A stretch of DNA of 64,000 nt. Origin: Ruminococcus sp. Its GTDB lineage: Bacteria; Bacillota; Clostridia; Oscillospirales; Ruminococcaceae. Shown in pieces: positions 9,005 to 17,707 of this stretch. Numbering within the stretch: position 1 is the stretch's first letter; the number at the start of each line of letters is the position of its first letter. The stretch is from contig JAIDQQ010000023.1 of NCBI GenBank assembly GCA_029062165.1, positions 1 to 64,000 on the forward strand, written 5' to 3'. The position numbers and the translations under genes are program-made. The notes below the pieces were generated by a model. That model was not told the DNA's origin. It saw only the letters and a program-made list of their open reading frames with translations, and made no database searches.

Positions 9005-10363
9005 TTATTCAAAAATATTTCTGAGGTCACTGAATCCCTTTGTAGTCGTGATTATAACAACGCTGTCATTGAGTTTCAGACAGTCATCACCTTTAGGGAT
9101 AATCAGTTCATTACCTCTTACGATACTTGCAATGAGTATACCCTTTTTGAGTTTAAGTTTTTTAAGTGGTGTATTGAGATAAGGTTTGTCATCATGTATA
9201 ACAAATTCAATAGCTTCAAGCCTGTCATTGACAAGGCGGTAAAGAGTAGTAATGCTGTTACCTTGGGCGTTTTGTTTTGCACGGACGTATTGAAGAATCT
9301 GATTGACGGTTATTGATTTAGGTGAAACAATACTGTCAAGTGAAAGTGTATCGGAAAGCTGAATTAAATTCATTCTGTTTACTTTGGTGACTACTTTTTC
9401 AACGCCGTTGTTTTTGGCAAGAAGAGAGAGTAAAATATTTTCCTCGTCTATGCCGGTGAGTGTAACGACGGCGTCGGCATCATAGACACGTTCTTCAACG
9501 AGTACATCATGGTCTGTACCGTCAGCACATGAAATGTTTACTTTATTTAGTTTCTGACTTAATTCAAGACATCTGTTGTAATCAATTTCAATAATCTTTA
9601 CTTTTATGCCCATTTCAATGAGTTGTTGTGCGAGATGATACGCAACACGTCCGCCACCAATGAGTACGGCAGATTTTACACGTTTTTCACGATAGGCGGC
9701 ACTGATACTCTTGAAAAATTTTACCATAGCACTGTGTGAGGCTGTCATATGGATTTTGTCACCGGCTTTTAACATGAAATTGCCGTCTGGAATAATAATA
9801 TCCCTGCCACGCTGTACCGCACATATGAGGACGTCAAGGCGAAGACGTCTTGAAAGATGATTCAGTACGATACCGTCAAGAATACTTCCGCTTGTTATGC
9901 GGATTTCAGCGAGGTCAACACGACCTTTGGCGAAAGATTCGATATTGATAGCTTCCGGATAACGTAATATTTTAGCGATTTCGTTTCCGGCGTTGTAGTC
10001 GGGATTTACCATCATGCTTATTTTGAGATTTTCACGCATGAATACAAGTTGTTTGTCAAATTCCGGATTACGTACACGTGCTATACAATGCTGTGCTTTA
10101 AGTTCCTTTGCTATGAGACATGAAAGTATATTCACCTCGTCGGAATTGGTCACGGCAATGAAAATATCTGTTTTTTCGACGTTTGCTTCCTGTAATATGC
10201 TGGTCTGGAGACAGTTTCCGGTAATTCCCATAACATCGTGGTCATTTACCACACTGTCAATAGTACCCTCGTTGATATCGATTACTGTAACATTGTGTTC
10301 GTCGCTGAGAACATCTGCAAGTGTACTGCCGACTTTGCCACAGCCTACAATGATAATGTCCAT
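9005..10363 (-). CDS. trkA: Trk potassium transport regulatory subunit TrkA
   Basis: This cytoplasmic gating subunit for TrkH is 452 residues when started at MDIIIVGCGKVG. The frame is open 30 codons further upstream, but GGAGGATTT lies directly before this ATG and the Rossmann glycines follow at once. It has two tandem RCK units: nucleotide-binding folds at about 1-120 (GCGKVGSTLADVL) and 228-350 (IGGGRVAYHLAQQL), each followed by a TrkA-C domain. TrkA-C domains are known c-di-AMP or nucleotide sensors. A perfect promoter and a GAGTAT...ATACTC leader hairpin precede it. Confidence 0.95.
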   Translation of the reverse strand: MDIIIVGCGKVGSTLADVLSDEHNVTVIDINEGTIDSVVNDHDVMGITGNCLQTSILQEANVEKTDIFIAVTNSDEVNILSCLIAKELKAQHCIARVRNPEFDKQLVFMRENLKISMMVNPDYNAGNEIAKILRYPEAINIESFAKGRVDLAEIRITSGSILDGIVLNHLSRRLRLDVLICAVQRGRDIIIPDGNFMLKAGDKIHMTASHSAMVKFFKSISAAYREKRVKSAVLIGGGRVAYHLAQQLIEMGIKVKIIEIDYNRCLELSQKLNKVNISCADGTDHDVLVEERVYDADAVVTLTGIDEENILLSLLAKNNGVEKVVTKVNRMNLIQLSDTLSLDSIVSPKSITVNQILQYVRAKQNAQGNSITTLYRLVNDRLEAIEFVIHDDKPYLNTPLKKLKLKKGILIASIVRGNELIIPKGDDCLKLNDSVVIITTTKGFSDLRNIFE

Positions 10364-10424
10364 AAATCCTCCATTAAAATATAGAATTAAAATACAGAGT
10401 ATAAATTTATAATACTCCAGTTTA

Positions 10425-10453
10425 ATTATAAACCGTATGTTATATTTTGTCAA
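10425..10453 (-). promoter_or_regulatory. Promoter of trkA-trkH
   Basis: Minus strand TTGACA (10448-10453), 17 bases, TATAAT (10425-10430), about 60 bases before the trkA start. A leader hairpin with stem GAGTAT/ATACTC lies downstream. The leader is too short for a ydaO-type c-di-AMP riboswitch. Confidence 0.9.
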
Positions 10454-10510
10454 TAGAAAAAATGGTACGTGGAAAATATTACCTGTCGATACCGGACATT
10501 AAAAAATATG

Positions 10511-10539
10511 TTGAAATTTTACGGAAAAGATGTTATAAT
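10511..10539 (+). promoter_or_regulatory. Promoter of the GH5 lipoprotein gene
   Basis: TTGAAA (10511-10516), 17 bases, TATAAT (10534-10539). Transcription would begin near 10546, which excludes upstream start codons in the same frame and supports translation from 10582. Confidence 0.85.
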
Positions 10540-10581
10540 ATCCTTAAAAAAAATACAAACCGGAAAGGATATGTTAAAATA

Positions 10582-12654
10582 ATGCTTAAGAAAATATTGA
10601 CAGTCGTTACCGTAACGGCTTTAGTAATTAATTTCACATCATGCGGAAAAAGTAAGAAAACTAACGAGTATATACAATCTACATTCAACACACAGGCACG
10701 TACAAAACCTGTACAGGAAAAGACTACTGCCGGAACTACTGAACCGACTACCGAACCTACTACAGTACACGTCAGTCCGGTGGAAAGAGTTTCAGCGGAA
10801 TGCGGTTCACAGTATACGGTTGATAAAGTCATACCCAAAACAGACGGTCTGAACACAATAAAGATACCGCTTTCGGAGTTCATAGAAGACGGCGATATTA
10901 TATCATCATTTACATTTATAATCTATTCCGGAGACGGTCTTAATATAGGACAGTTTAAAGGTGGTTGCGGAATATCGGTCACAGAAGAGTATCCGTCCGA
11001 AGACAAGGGCTGGTATCAGTCGCCGGATTTTACCGCATCTACACAAGGAACTTACGGCGAAATAACATGGGAAGTACCGTCAGATGTAAGTAAGGCAGTA
11101 TCGGCAGGCGGTGAAGTGCTATTCGGCTACTGGTGGGGCGATTGTTCAAGCGTAAAGATAGAAAACGTAATATGTAGTTATAAACGTACAAGGGAATTGC
11201 CTGTAGATGATTCTGTAACACAGGAAATAGGGGAAAGTATAGATTTCAACGATACTGACAATATGTTGAAGATAAAGACAGCTGATTTCATGCCGGAAAA
11301 TACCGTACCGCAGACAGTTACTTTCAATATAAGCAGTTCCGGAAATATCGGAAAATTTACCGGTGCATTCGGGTATAAGTCGTCTGCCGGTAGGTATCAG
11401 TCACCGGACGTTGCAATGTTTGCGGATAGTTCAGAATTGTCGCTTACATGGTTTGTACCGGAAAAAGCTAAAAAACTTTCCGCCGATAACGGTGAGATAA
11501 TGTTAGGTTACTGGTGGAGCGAACAACCAAAGATTACACTTGATTCTGTGGAAGTGCGTTACAGTATCGGAAACGATACGCAACAGGTAACTACTGAAAG
11601 CACGGTGCTTGACGAAGAAGACCCTGTAGTACCGGAAATTGAAGGACAATTCCGTACACCTGCTCAGATAGTAAATGCTATAAAAGTAGGCTGGAATCTC
11701 GGCAACTCCCTTGACTGTTATGACAATACTTTCACTAAAGTATCTACAGAAACTTCATGGGGTAATGTAAAGACTACAGAAGAAATGATTAAGACCGTTA
11801 AAAATTCCGGCTTCAACGCAATAAGAATCCCTGTAACATGGGGTGAACATACGGACGATAACAATATTATAGATAATGAATGGCTTGACCGTGTAAAAGA
11901 AGTCGTTGACTATGCGTATAATAACGATATGTTTGTTATCCTGAATATGCACCATGATGACTATATATGGTTCAATCCGACGGAAGAAGAATACTCCGGA
12001 GACAGCGAAAGACTTAAATCTATATGGAAACAGATTTCCGAAAAGTTTGCGGATTACGGCGACAGGCTTTTATTCGAGGGCATGAACGAACCTCGCACTA
12101 TAGACAGCGAACTTGAATGGCAGGGCGGTACTCCGGAAGAAAGAGCGGTCATAAATAAGTATGAACAGGATTTCATAAATACTGTACGTTCCACCGGTGG
12201 CAATAATGAAAACCGTACACTTGTAATAACGTCGTATGGTGCATCTGCTGAAACGTCTGCCCTTGACGATATAGCCATACCCGACGACAAAAAGATTATA
12301 GTATCCGTACATTATTACGCACCGTGGAAGTTTTCAGAGGGTATCGACATTACTTTCAATGACGACGGCAAAACAGAAATAACCAATAAATTCGCTGAAC
12401 TTAAAGAAAAATTCGTTGATAAGGGAATACCTGTAATTATAGGCGAGTTCGGTTGCGTGAACGCTTCAGAAAGTACTGTCAGAAACGAGTACTATAATTA
12501 TTATATATCGTCGGCGAAGACTAATGGTATAAAATGTTTCGTATGGGATAACGGTAAGGCTTCCGGTGAATCGAGTTTCGGAATTTTAAACCGTAGTAGT
12601 CTTTCGTGGAATAACGATATTCTTGACGGTATAATTTCCGGTACAGAATCCTGA
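10582..12654 (+). CDS. Surface lipoprotein endoglucanase, glycoside hydrolase family 5, with two beta-sandwich modules
   Basis: The 690-residue protein probably cleaves beta-1,4-glucans at the cell surface. Residues 1-21 form a lipoprotein signal (INFTSC, Cys21), followed by a Thr/Glu/Pro linker. Two related modules follow (about 69-197 and 214-328), each with a xWYQSPDF or RYQSPDV segment and a glycine-tryptophan motif (FGYWWGD, LGYWWSE). The GH5 domain (about 353-690) has GWNLGNSLD, NAIRIPVTW and NMHHDD, the acid/base in MNEP (Glu503), VHYYAPW and the nucleophile in IIGEFG (Glu622). It has no dockerin, so lipid anchoring replaces cellulosome attachment. The start is set by the promoter position and by GGAAAGGA about 12 bases upstream. 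Substrate choice among beta-glucans, xyloglucan or mannan cannot be told from sequence. Confidence 0.93.
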   Translation: MLKKILTVVTVTALVINFTSCGKSKKTNEYIQSTFNTQARTKPVQEKTTAGTTEPTTEPTTVHVSPVERVSAECGSQYTVDKVIPKTDGLNTIKIPLSEFIEDGDIISSFTFIIYSGDGLNIGQFKGGCGISVTEEYPSEDKGWYQSPDFTASTQGTYGEITWEVPSDVSKAVSAGGEVLFGYWWGDCSSVKIENVICSYKRTRELPVDDSVTQEIGESIDFNDTDNMLKIKTADFMPENTVPQTVTFNISSSGNIGKFTGAFGYKSSAGRYQSPDVAMFADSSELSLTWFVPEKAKKLSADNGEIMLGYWWSEQPKITLDSVEVRYSIGNDTQQVTTESTVLDEEDPVVPEIEGQFRTPAQIVNAIKVGWNLGNSLDCYDNTFTKVSTETSWGNVKTTEEMIKTVKNSGFNAIRIPVTWGEHTDDNNIIDNEWLDRVKEVVDYAYNNDMFVILNMHHDDYIWFNPTEEEYSGDSERLKSIWKQISEKFADYGDRLLFEGMNEPRTIDSELEWQGGTPEERAVINKYEQDFINTVRSTGGNNENRTLVITSYGASAETSALDDIAIPDDKKIIVSVHYYAPWKFSEGIDITFNDDGKTEITNKFAELKEKFVDKGIPVIIGEFGCVNASESTVRNEYYNYYISSAKTNGIKCFVWDNGKASGESSFGILNRSSLSWNNDILDGIISGTES

Positions 12655-12661
12655 AAATTCC

Positions 12662-12690
12662 TTGACAAACCAGTAAAAATATGATATAAT
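12662..12690 (+). promoter_or_regulatory. Promoter of the LRR-dockerin gene at 12719
   Basis: TTGACA (12662-12667), 17 bases, TATAAT (12685-12690): perfect consensus, starting only 8 bases after the GH5 stop codon, with AAGGAGG following at 12705-12711. Confidence 0.93.
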
Positions 12691-12718
12691 GAAAAAAATT
12701 ATCTAAGGAGGGTTAATC

Positions 12719-14326
12719 ATGAAAAAAATAACTGCAATTATTTCAGCTATGGCTTTGATAGCCAGAAGCGTTCCTATGTATGCGAATGCCTATTCACGTC
12801 AGACAACCGGAAATCCTGTACCTGTAGTAGACTGGAATAAGTGGGACGATTTCATAAAATACGATTTAAGAATAACAGATTTCTATTCTCTCGACAGGGA
12901 AAAACAGAATTTATGTAAATTTATCTTTGAAACGGAAATGTCATCACCGGAAGATATTGTCTGTGAACGTGCAAGGCGTATTGTTGCTAGTCAGGACGTG
13001 GGTGAGCGTGTAACAGTCGAAAAGCTACAGCAGTATGAGGCTATAGCTGATAGTAAATGCTTGTACAAGATTATTGATGTAAGAAATGTTATTGAAGATG
13101 CCACAGATTTTTATTATGTTCTTGAAGATAAACACATATTTTTCTGTGTACCGGATATAAAGCACGTAGGAGGAATTAGTAGAAATGAATATTGGCTTGA
13201 CGACGAAGGAACGGAATATATTATAAGTAATGGAGATATGGAAATAGTTTATAATGATTTTTCGCCGATATTTGAGTATATCAACAGACAGGAAGACGTC
13301 AACAGATATATTCAATTTGCTGAATCTCCTGAATATCCTGTAATAAATTACAATGAATTTGAATTTACTGTATATCCTGATAATACATTATCTCTTGAAA
13401 AAGTGGACTATGATAAAAATGATTCTGATATTATAGAAGTTCCGGCAATGGTGGACGGTATGCCGGTTAAACAGATAGCAAGCAGGAGTTTTGAAAATGC
13501 ACCATATACTGAAATAATTTTACCTGAGGGGCTTGAATATATTGAACCGGTTACATTTTATGAATGTCATAATCTCGAAAAAATAAATTTCCCTGACAGT
13601 CTGAAAAATATTGGTATATATGCGTTCATGAAGTGCGATAATTTAGGTACTCTTGAAATAGACTGTCCCGATATTATACAGACAAAATATAGCATTTTCG
13701 GTACTTGTTCTGTTGAAAATCTTATATTCGGCACGGAAGAAGTAAACTGTTATTATTGTACCGGCAATTATGAAAATAGTTTCGGCAAAATCACACTGCT
13801 TGACGGTGTTAAGGAAATTGATGCACGGTATCTGCAAGGTGATACTGAAATACCAGAATCCGTGACAATAATTTCTGGTCAAACATTTGAACCTATACTG
13901 ACTGTTCCGAAACAGATTGAGATTTTAGGGGCATTTGGTGATATAAAACCTGATAATCCTTATATAAGTATAGGGCTTGGAGCTTATGTACCGCTTTATG
14001 ATGAAGACTACAGCATAGCACCTTATATGTATATACAGATGTTTGGTTATCGCAATACAGAAGCTGAAAGATACGCTATTGCACACGATTATTTATTCTG
14101 TCCGCTTGATGACGACGATATAACCACCGACGACACACAACCCGATACCGATACAACAACTTACGGCGATGCAAACAACGACGGCAGAATAAATATTGCA
14201 GATGCCGTATTATTACAGCGTTATTTGATGGGCAATGCGGAAATATCCGGTAATGCCGACGCAAATCAGGACGGCGTTGTTGATGTTTTCGATATGGTAT
14301 ATATGCGTAAGCTGTTAATCGGATAA
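12719..14326 (+). CDS. Secreted leucine-rich-repeat dockerin protein
   Basis: The 535-residue extracellular protein has a signal peptide (about 1-25, ending MYANA). An unassigned region follows at about 30-205. A BspA-like leucine-rich repeat region spans about 210-460, with units such as ILPEGLEYIEPVTFYECHNL and a terminal FGYRNTEAERYA element. The C-terminal dockerin (about 482-535) has calcium loops DANNDGRINIAD and DANQDGVVDVFD. No catalytic motif was found; a binding or structural cellulosome component is likely. The dockerin is of a different sequence class from that of the 849-residue protein at 4963-7512. It has its own promoter and terminator, so it is monocistronic. Confidence 0.88.
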   Translation: MKKITAIISAMALIARSVPMYANAYSRQTTGNPVPVVDWNKWDDFIKYDLRITDFYSLDREKQNLCKFIFETEMSSPEDIVCERARRIVASQDVGERVTVEKLQQYEAIADSKCLYKIIDVRNVIEDATDFYYVLEDKHIFFCVPDIKHVGGISRNEYWLDDEGTEYIISNGDMEIVYNDFSPIFEYINRQEDVNRYIQFAESPEYPVINYNEFEFTVYPDNTLSLEKVDYDKNDSDIIEVPAMVDGMPVKQIASRSFENAPYTEIILPEGLEYIEPVTFYECHNLEKINFPDSLKNIGIYAFMKCDNLGTLEIDCPDIIQTKYSIFGTCSVENLIFGTEEVNCYYCTGNYENSFGKITLLDGVKEIDARYLQGDTEIPESVTIISGQTFEPILTVPKQIEILGAFGDIKPDNPYISIGLGAYVPLYDEDYSIAPYMYIQMFGYRNTEAERYAIAHDYLFCPLDDDDITTDDTQPDTDTTTYGDANNDGRINIADAVLLQRYLMGNAEISGNADANQDGVVDVFDMVYMRKLLIG

Positions 14327-14334
14327 AATAATAA

Positions 14335-14368
14335 AATACCGTTCTGTAAAAAGAACGGTATTTTTTTG
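14335..14368 (+). terminator. Terminator after the LRR-dockerin gene
   Basis: An 11-bp stem AATACCGTTCT/AGAACGGTATT (14335-14362) with a 6-nt loop, followed by seven Ts. Confidence 0.93.
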
Positions 14369-14384
14369 CGTTATGCGTGTGAGA

Positions 14385-15125
14385 TTATTTACAGTAGACT
14401 ACTGCAATAATAGTTATGTTATCGGTACTTTTATTGGCGAGTGCCTTACGAATCATAAGACTTAACCGCTTATGAAGACTTATAGGCATTTCAAGGATTT
14501 CTTCAATTTCGAGTGCTGAAACGTAATCGGAAAGACCGTCGGTACATAGAAGTAATATATCACCGTAATGCATATGGTCTATCCGGAGCAGGTCAATTTC
14601 CGGAATAGTGTTAATATTTCCGAAGACGGGAAATATAATATTCCGTCGGATATGAGTTTTTCTTTGTTCGGGAGTAATAGAGCCTTCCTCATACATGAGT
14701 TGTACAAGTGACTGGTCTCTTGAAATCTGAGTGATATGACCGTTTCTGAAACGATAAAGCCTTGAATCACCGGAATTGAAAACAGTTATACTATTGTCCG
14801 TATCGAAAAACATACCGCACAGAGTAGCCTGCATATTATGCATATCGGGATTATCTGAACTGTATTCCGCAAGTTTTTCATGTACTTTCATAAGCGAAGT
14901 GTTAAGATTTTCGGAAAAATCAATATCACGGACGTATTCAAGACACATACGTGAAGCAAATTCGCCGGATTTTTCACCGGAAACGCCATCCGAAACAGCG
15001 GTTATGAACGGTGGATTAATAACCTGTTCAGAAACGCCGTTATCCGAAACAAAATTACCAATCATGAAAGCGTCTTCATTATGTGACATAATACCCTTGT
15101 CGGTGATACCGCAACAGTAATACAT
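14385..15125 (-). CDS. PP2C-family protein serine/threonine phosphatase
   Basis: This metal-dependent phosphatase is expected to reverse Hanks-type kinase phosphorylation. The 246 residues show the PP2C motif series: SHNEDAF (Asp18), VSDGVSGEKSG, NSGDSRLYRF, RDQSLV, CTDGLSDYV and STDNITIIAV, so the metal-binding aspartates are present. Length matches bacterial Stp/PrpC enzymes. It lies 2 bases after tatD and is third in the LCP-like/tatD/phosphatase run. Its usual partner kinase PrkC is not in the window, so the context is not the classic one. Confidence 0.9.
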   Translation of the reverse strand: MYYCCGITDKGIMSHNEDAFMIGNFVSDNGVSEQVINPPFITAVSDGVSGEKSGEFASRMCLEYVRDIDFSENLNTSLMKVHEKLAEYSSDNPDMHNMQATLCGMFFDTDNSITVFNSGDSRLYRFRNGHITQISRDQSLVQLMYEEGSITPEQRKTHIRRNIIFPVFGNINTIPEIDLLRIDHMHYGDILLLCTDGLSDYVSALEIEEILEMPISLHKRLSLMIRKALANKSTDNITIIAVVYCK

Positions 15126-15127
15126 AA

Positions 15128-15901
15128 TCAGTCACCATGTATGCCGTAAAGCTCCATACCGTTACGACACGTAATGTCAAGTAATTCCTGTACAGGTATA
15201 CCCTTTATTTCCGAGGCTTTTTTGGCGGTATACTCTATCATGGTACTTTCAGAACGTTTTCCCCTTAAAGGTTCAGGCGACATATACGGACAATCAGTTT
15301 CAAGTACAAGTCTTTCAAGAGGTACTGTTTCGAGAGCCTTTATAGCTTTTTTAGCGTTCTTAAAGGTAATCACGCCGGTAAATCCTATATACATACCCAG
15401 CTTTAAAACTTCCTTAGCTGTTTCCGCCGAACCGCTGAAACAATGCATTACTCCCGACGGACGATATTTTTTCAGTATTTCAAGTGTATCTTCCGTAGCG
15501 TCACGACTGTGTACAATTACAGGTTTTCCGAGTTCATTGGCGAGTATAATCTGCTTTTCAAAAACTTCAATCTGTTTTTCACGGTCATAACCGTCATAAT
15601 GATAGTCGAGACCTATTTCACCTACTGCCAGAGTCTTAGGATTTTCAGAAAAAGCATTCCGGACTATATCAATGTAGTTATCCGGCAGACCGTCGATATT
15701 TTCGGGGTGGAATCCGGCAGAAGTATATATATAATCATATTTCCGTGAGAGTTCAGAATTGCCCTTTATATCGTCAGTACAGGTAGAAGCAAGCATTATA
15801 TATCTGACACCTTTTTCCTGAAATGCTGAAAGTAATTCTGTACGGTCAGTATCAAAAGAAGAATCGGTATAATGTGAATGTGTATCAAAAATATTATACA
15901 T
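15128..15901 (-). CDS. tatD: TatD-family metal-dependent deoxyribonuclease
   Basis: The 257-residue cytoplasmic TIM-barrel hydrolase carries the family metal ligands: DTHSHYTD (His8, His10), VGEIGLDYHYDGY, PVIVHSRDA, GVMHCFSG and LETDCPYMSPEP. The start MYNIFDTHSH is chosen over an upstream in-frame codon because the family begins just before the DTHSH motif and the longer version would run into the LCP-like gene. It lies 7 bases after that gene's stop. A radical SAM protein of the TatD-associated family is encoded about 3 kb away on the other strand. Confidence 0.93.
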   Translation of the reverse strand: MYNIFDTHSHYTDSSFDTDRTELLSAFQEKGVRYIMLASTCTDDIKGNSELSRKYDYIYTSAGFHPENIDGLPDNYIDIVRNAFSENPKTLAVGEIGLDYHYDGYDREKQIEVFEKQIILANELGKPVIVHSRDATEDTLEILKKYRPSGVMHCFSGSAETAKEVLKLGMYIGFTGVITFKNAKKAIKALETVPLERLVLETDCPYMSPEPLRGKRSESTMIEYTAKKASEIKGIPVQELLDITCRNGMELYGIHGD

Positions 15902-15908
15902 AAAAAAA

Positions 15909-16775
15909 TCATTCCTTAAAGTAAGCGTTTCGCATATCGTTAATGAAAGTTTCGGAAGGTATGAAATCTTCGTTGGAACTTTCGCCGTCAATGATAATGA
16001 AGTTAGCTATTGAAGTACCGTTTTCAAGCATATTTCTTATAGCGTACTGACGGTTTTTGTAGTCAACGGCTGTAATGTCGGTAGAGACCATATTTATTAT
16101 GGAATCGAAACTTGCCTTGAAGTTATCTGCTACACGTTTACCGTCTGTCTGATTGAGCATGGAAGAAAGTATCGAACTTGCGGTATAGGCTCTCTGGACT
16201 TCTCTACCATTGAACATAGGATAAGTTATAAGGGTTTCAATCTGATTGCTGTTAAGAAATTCTTCACCGCCGGATTTTCTGAAACCAGCTATATCCGGTT
16301 CAACGTAATAAGTCACACCGCCGAGGACGTCACAGGTTTTCCGGAACGCTTCCGGAGTGAATTTTATATATCTGTCGACGTTTATTCCGAATGCCTGATT
16401 GACAAATTTCACAGCAGCCTGTGCGCCGTTGCGGTCGTAAATACTTTTTATGTGTTCCTGCTGACCGTCAATGACAGAGATTGTATTAGTGGGAATACCT
16501 ATGAAAATAACTCTTTTTTCGATAGGTTTTGAACGCATAAGTACGAACGTTGAATTACATTTCTGTTCAGGTTCGTCGAGGATAAGCAATACTGTATGAT
16601 TATCTTCAGCAGTTACCGAGGCAGCGGCACGAGGTGTAGGTTCGTCGAGGGGGTCAGCCTGTCCGAAACCGAAGTAACGGTATATTCCGTAAACTCCGCC
16701 ACCTATGATGATAAGACCGAAAAAAATTGTCAGCAGAAACGGTACGGCAATACTACCGCTTTTCTTTTTTGCCAT
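15909..16775 (-). CDS. LytR-CpsA-Psr-like membrane protein with degenerate catalytic residues
   Basis: The 288-residue product has a short basic N-terminus, one membrane helix (about 9-32) and an extracellular LCP-like domain. The domain outline is kept (VLLILDEPE, FVNQAFGINVDRYIKF, VLGGVTYYVE), but the polyprenyl-phosphate catalytic signature is lost. Where active LCP proteins have RSDT the sequence reads CNST, and IPRDT has become IPTNT. It may be a non-catalytic relative. The start MAKKKSG has an AGGAGCT site about 9 bases upstream; the longer open frame is unlikely. It is first gene of a minus-strand run with tatD and the PP2C phosphatase. Confidence 0.75.
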   Translation of the reverse strand: MAKKKSGSIAVPFLLTIFFGLIIIGGGVYGIYRYFGFGQADPLDEPTPRAAASVTAEDNHTVLLILDEPEQKCNSTFVLMRSKPIEKRVIFIGIPTNTISVIDGQQEHIKSIYDRNGAQAAVKFVNQAFGINVDRYIKFTPEAFRKTCDVLGGVTYYVEPDIAGFRKSGGEEFLNSNQIETLITYPMFNGREVQRAYTASSILSSMLNQTDGKRVADNFKASFDSIINMVSTDITAVDYKNRQYAIRNMLENGTSIANFIIIDGESSNEDFIPSETFINDMRNAYFKE

Positions 16776-16891
16776 AAAAAAACAGCTCCTTTTTGAAATA
16801 AAAATCTTGAATGACGGGAAAAAATTTTCCGTCGCAAAAATAAATTGAAAAATTTTTACTTGCAAAAATCCGCAAGTGTGATATAATATTA

Positions 16892-17572
16892 TCAGGTGCA
16901 GAAAATATTTTCAAGAAGTGCTATCTCATAACCGATAGTGCGTATATCAGAATGTGATTTTTCAATGATGCTATGTATTTTTTCTGTACTGAAACTGCAA
17001 ATTTTTTTACCGTTTCTGTAAGCATAGTTAATAGTCTGAAAAGTTCCGGAAAATTTCTGTTCATTGTCGGCGAACGCTATGACCGCTGAAGAATGGTCAA
17101 CCATATAATAATTACGGTCACGGTATAGCTTGTCTGAACTGTCAGCGGATTTGTGTTTGCTGTATGTAATATCCGGATTGTTGTTGACTGTAATAAGATA
17201 ATCGGAATTTTTTTCAACATTTTCAAGAAGAAATCTGTCATTTTCCGACATGAAATCAGCATGACGAAGAAAGGGCATTACAGATATAAGCCGTATATGG
17301 TCATTACGGTGTTTTTTCATGATGACGTATTCCGCTGACCATAAATCAATACCGCCTGCGAGTCCGTTTATGAAGTTTAAGTAACCGGCTTCAACAGCCA
17401 TATCAATATATCTGTAAAGCATGAGTTTTACTGCCGAGTACGTCAGAACCGGATTATTTTCATAAAGAGCTATTCTGTTTTTGCGGTGACCTGTTATACA
17501 AATAGTCTTGTCAATGTCCGTATCCAGAGCAGATACCGGAAGAACTTCCACGCCTGAAACAAGCGACTTCAA
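16892..17572 (-). CDS. DUF1273/YpsA-like SLOG-fold protein
   Basis: The 226-residue cytoplasmic protein resembles the YpsA/DUF1273 group of the SLOG superfamily, whose members bind nucleotides or related ligands. Visible features are the N-terminal CITGHRKNRI, the glycine-rich NGLAGGIDLWSAE, and the later VIAFADNEQKFSGTFQTIN, where a glycine/threonine turn would close the binding pocket. Translation starts at TTG: no ATG fits, and GGAGG lies 10 bases upstream. A good promoter precedes it. The role is unknown; B. subtilis YpsA has been linked to cell division and stress, which is only a hint. Confidence 0.8.
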   Translation of the reverse strand: MKSLVSGVEVLPVSALDTDIDKTICITGHRKNRIALYENNPVLTYSAVKLMLYRYIDMAVEAGYLNFINGLAGGIDLWSAEYVIMKKHRNDHIRLISVMPFLRHADFMSENDRFLLENVEKNSDYLITVNNNPDITYSKHKSADSSDKLYRDRNYYMVDHSSAVIAFADNEQKFSGTFQTINYAYRNGKKICSFSTEKIHSIIEKSHSDIRTIGYEIALLENIFCT

Positions 17573-17610
17573 AAAAAATCAACCTCCGATAATTTATATC
17601 AATATTTCAG

Positions 17611-17639
17611 ATTATAACATATATTATTATTTATTTCAA
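17611..17639 (-). promoter_or_regulatory. Promoter of the SLOG gene
   Basis: Minus strand TTGAAA (17634-17639), 17 bases, TATAAT (17611-17616), upstream of the TTG start at 17572. Confidence 0.85.
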
Positions 17640-17707
17640 GACATTTTCAGGTATACGGTAAATTTTAGTGAACTTTGCACAAAAAAGCAAGAAAGGAAAT
17701 GACGAAA

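Noticed and set aside
10364-10424. c-di-AMP (ydaO-type) riboswitch before trkA
   Set aside because: The leader from the mapped promoter is only about 55 bases, too short; only a simple hairpin is present.
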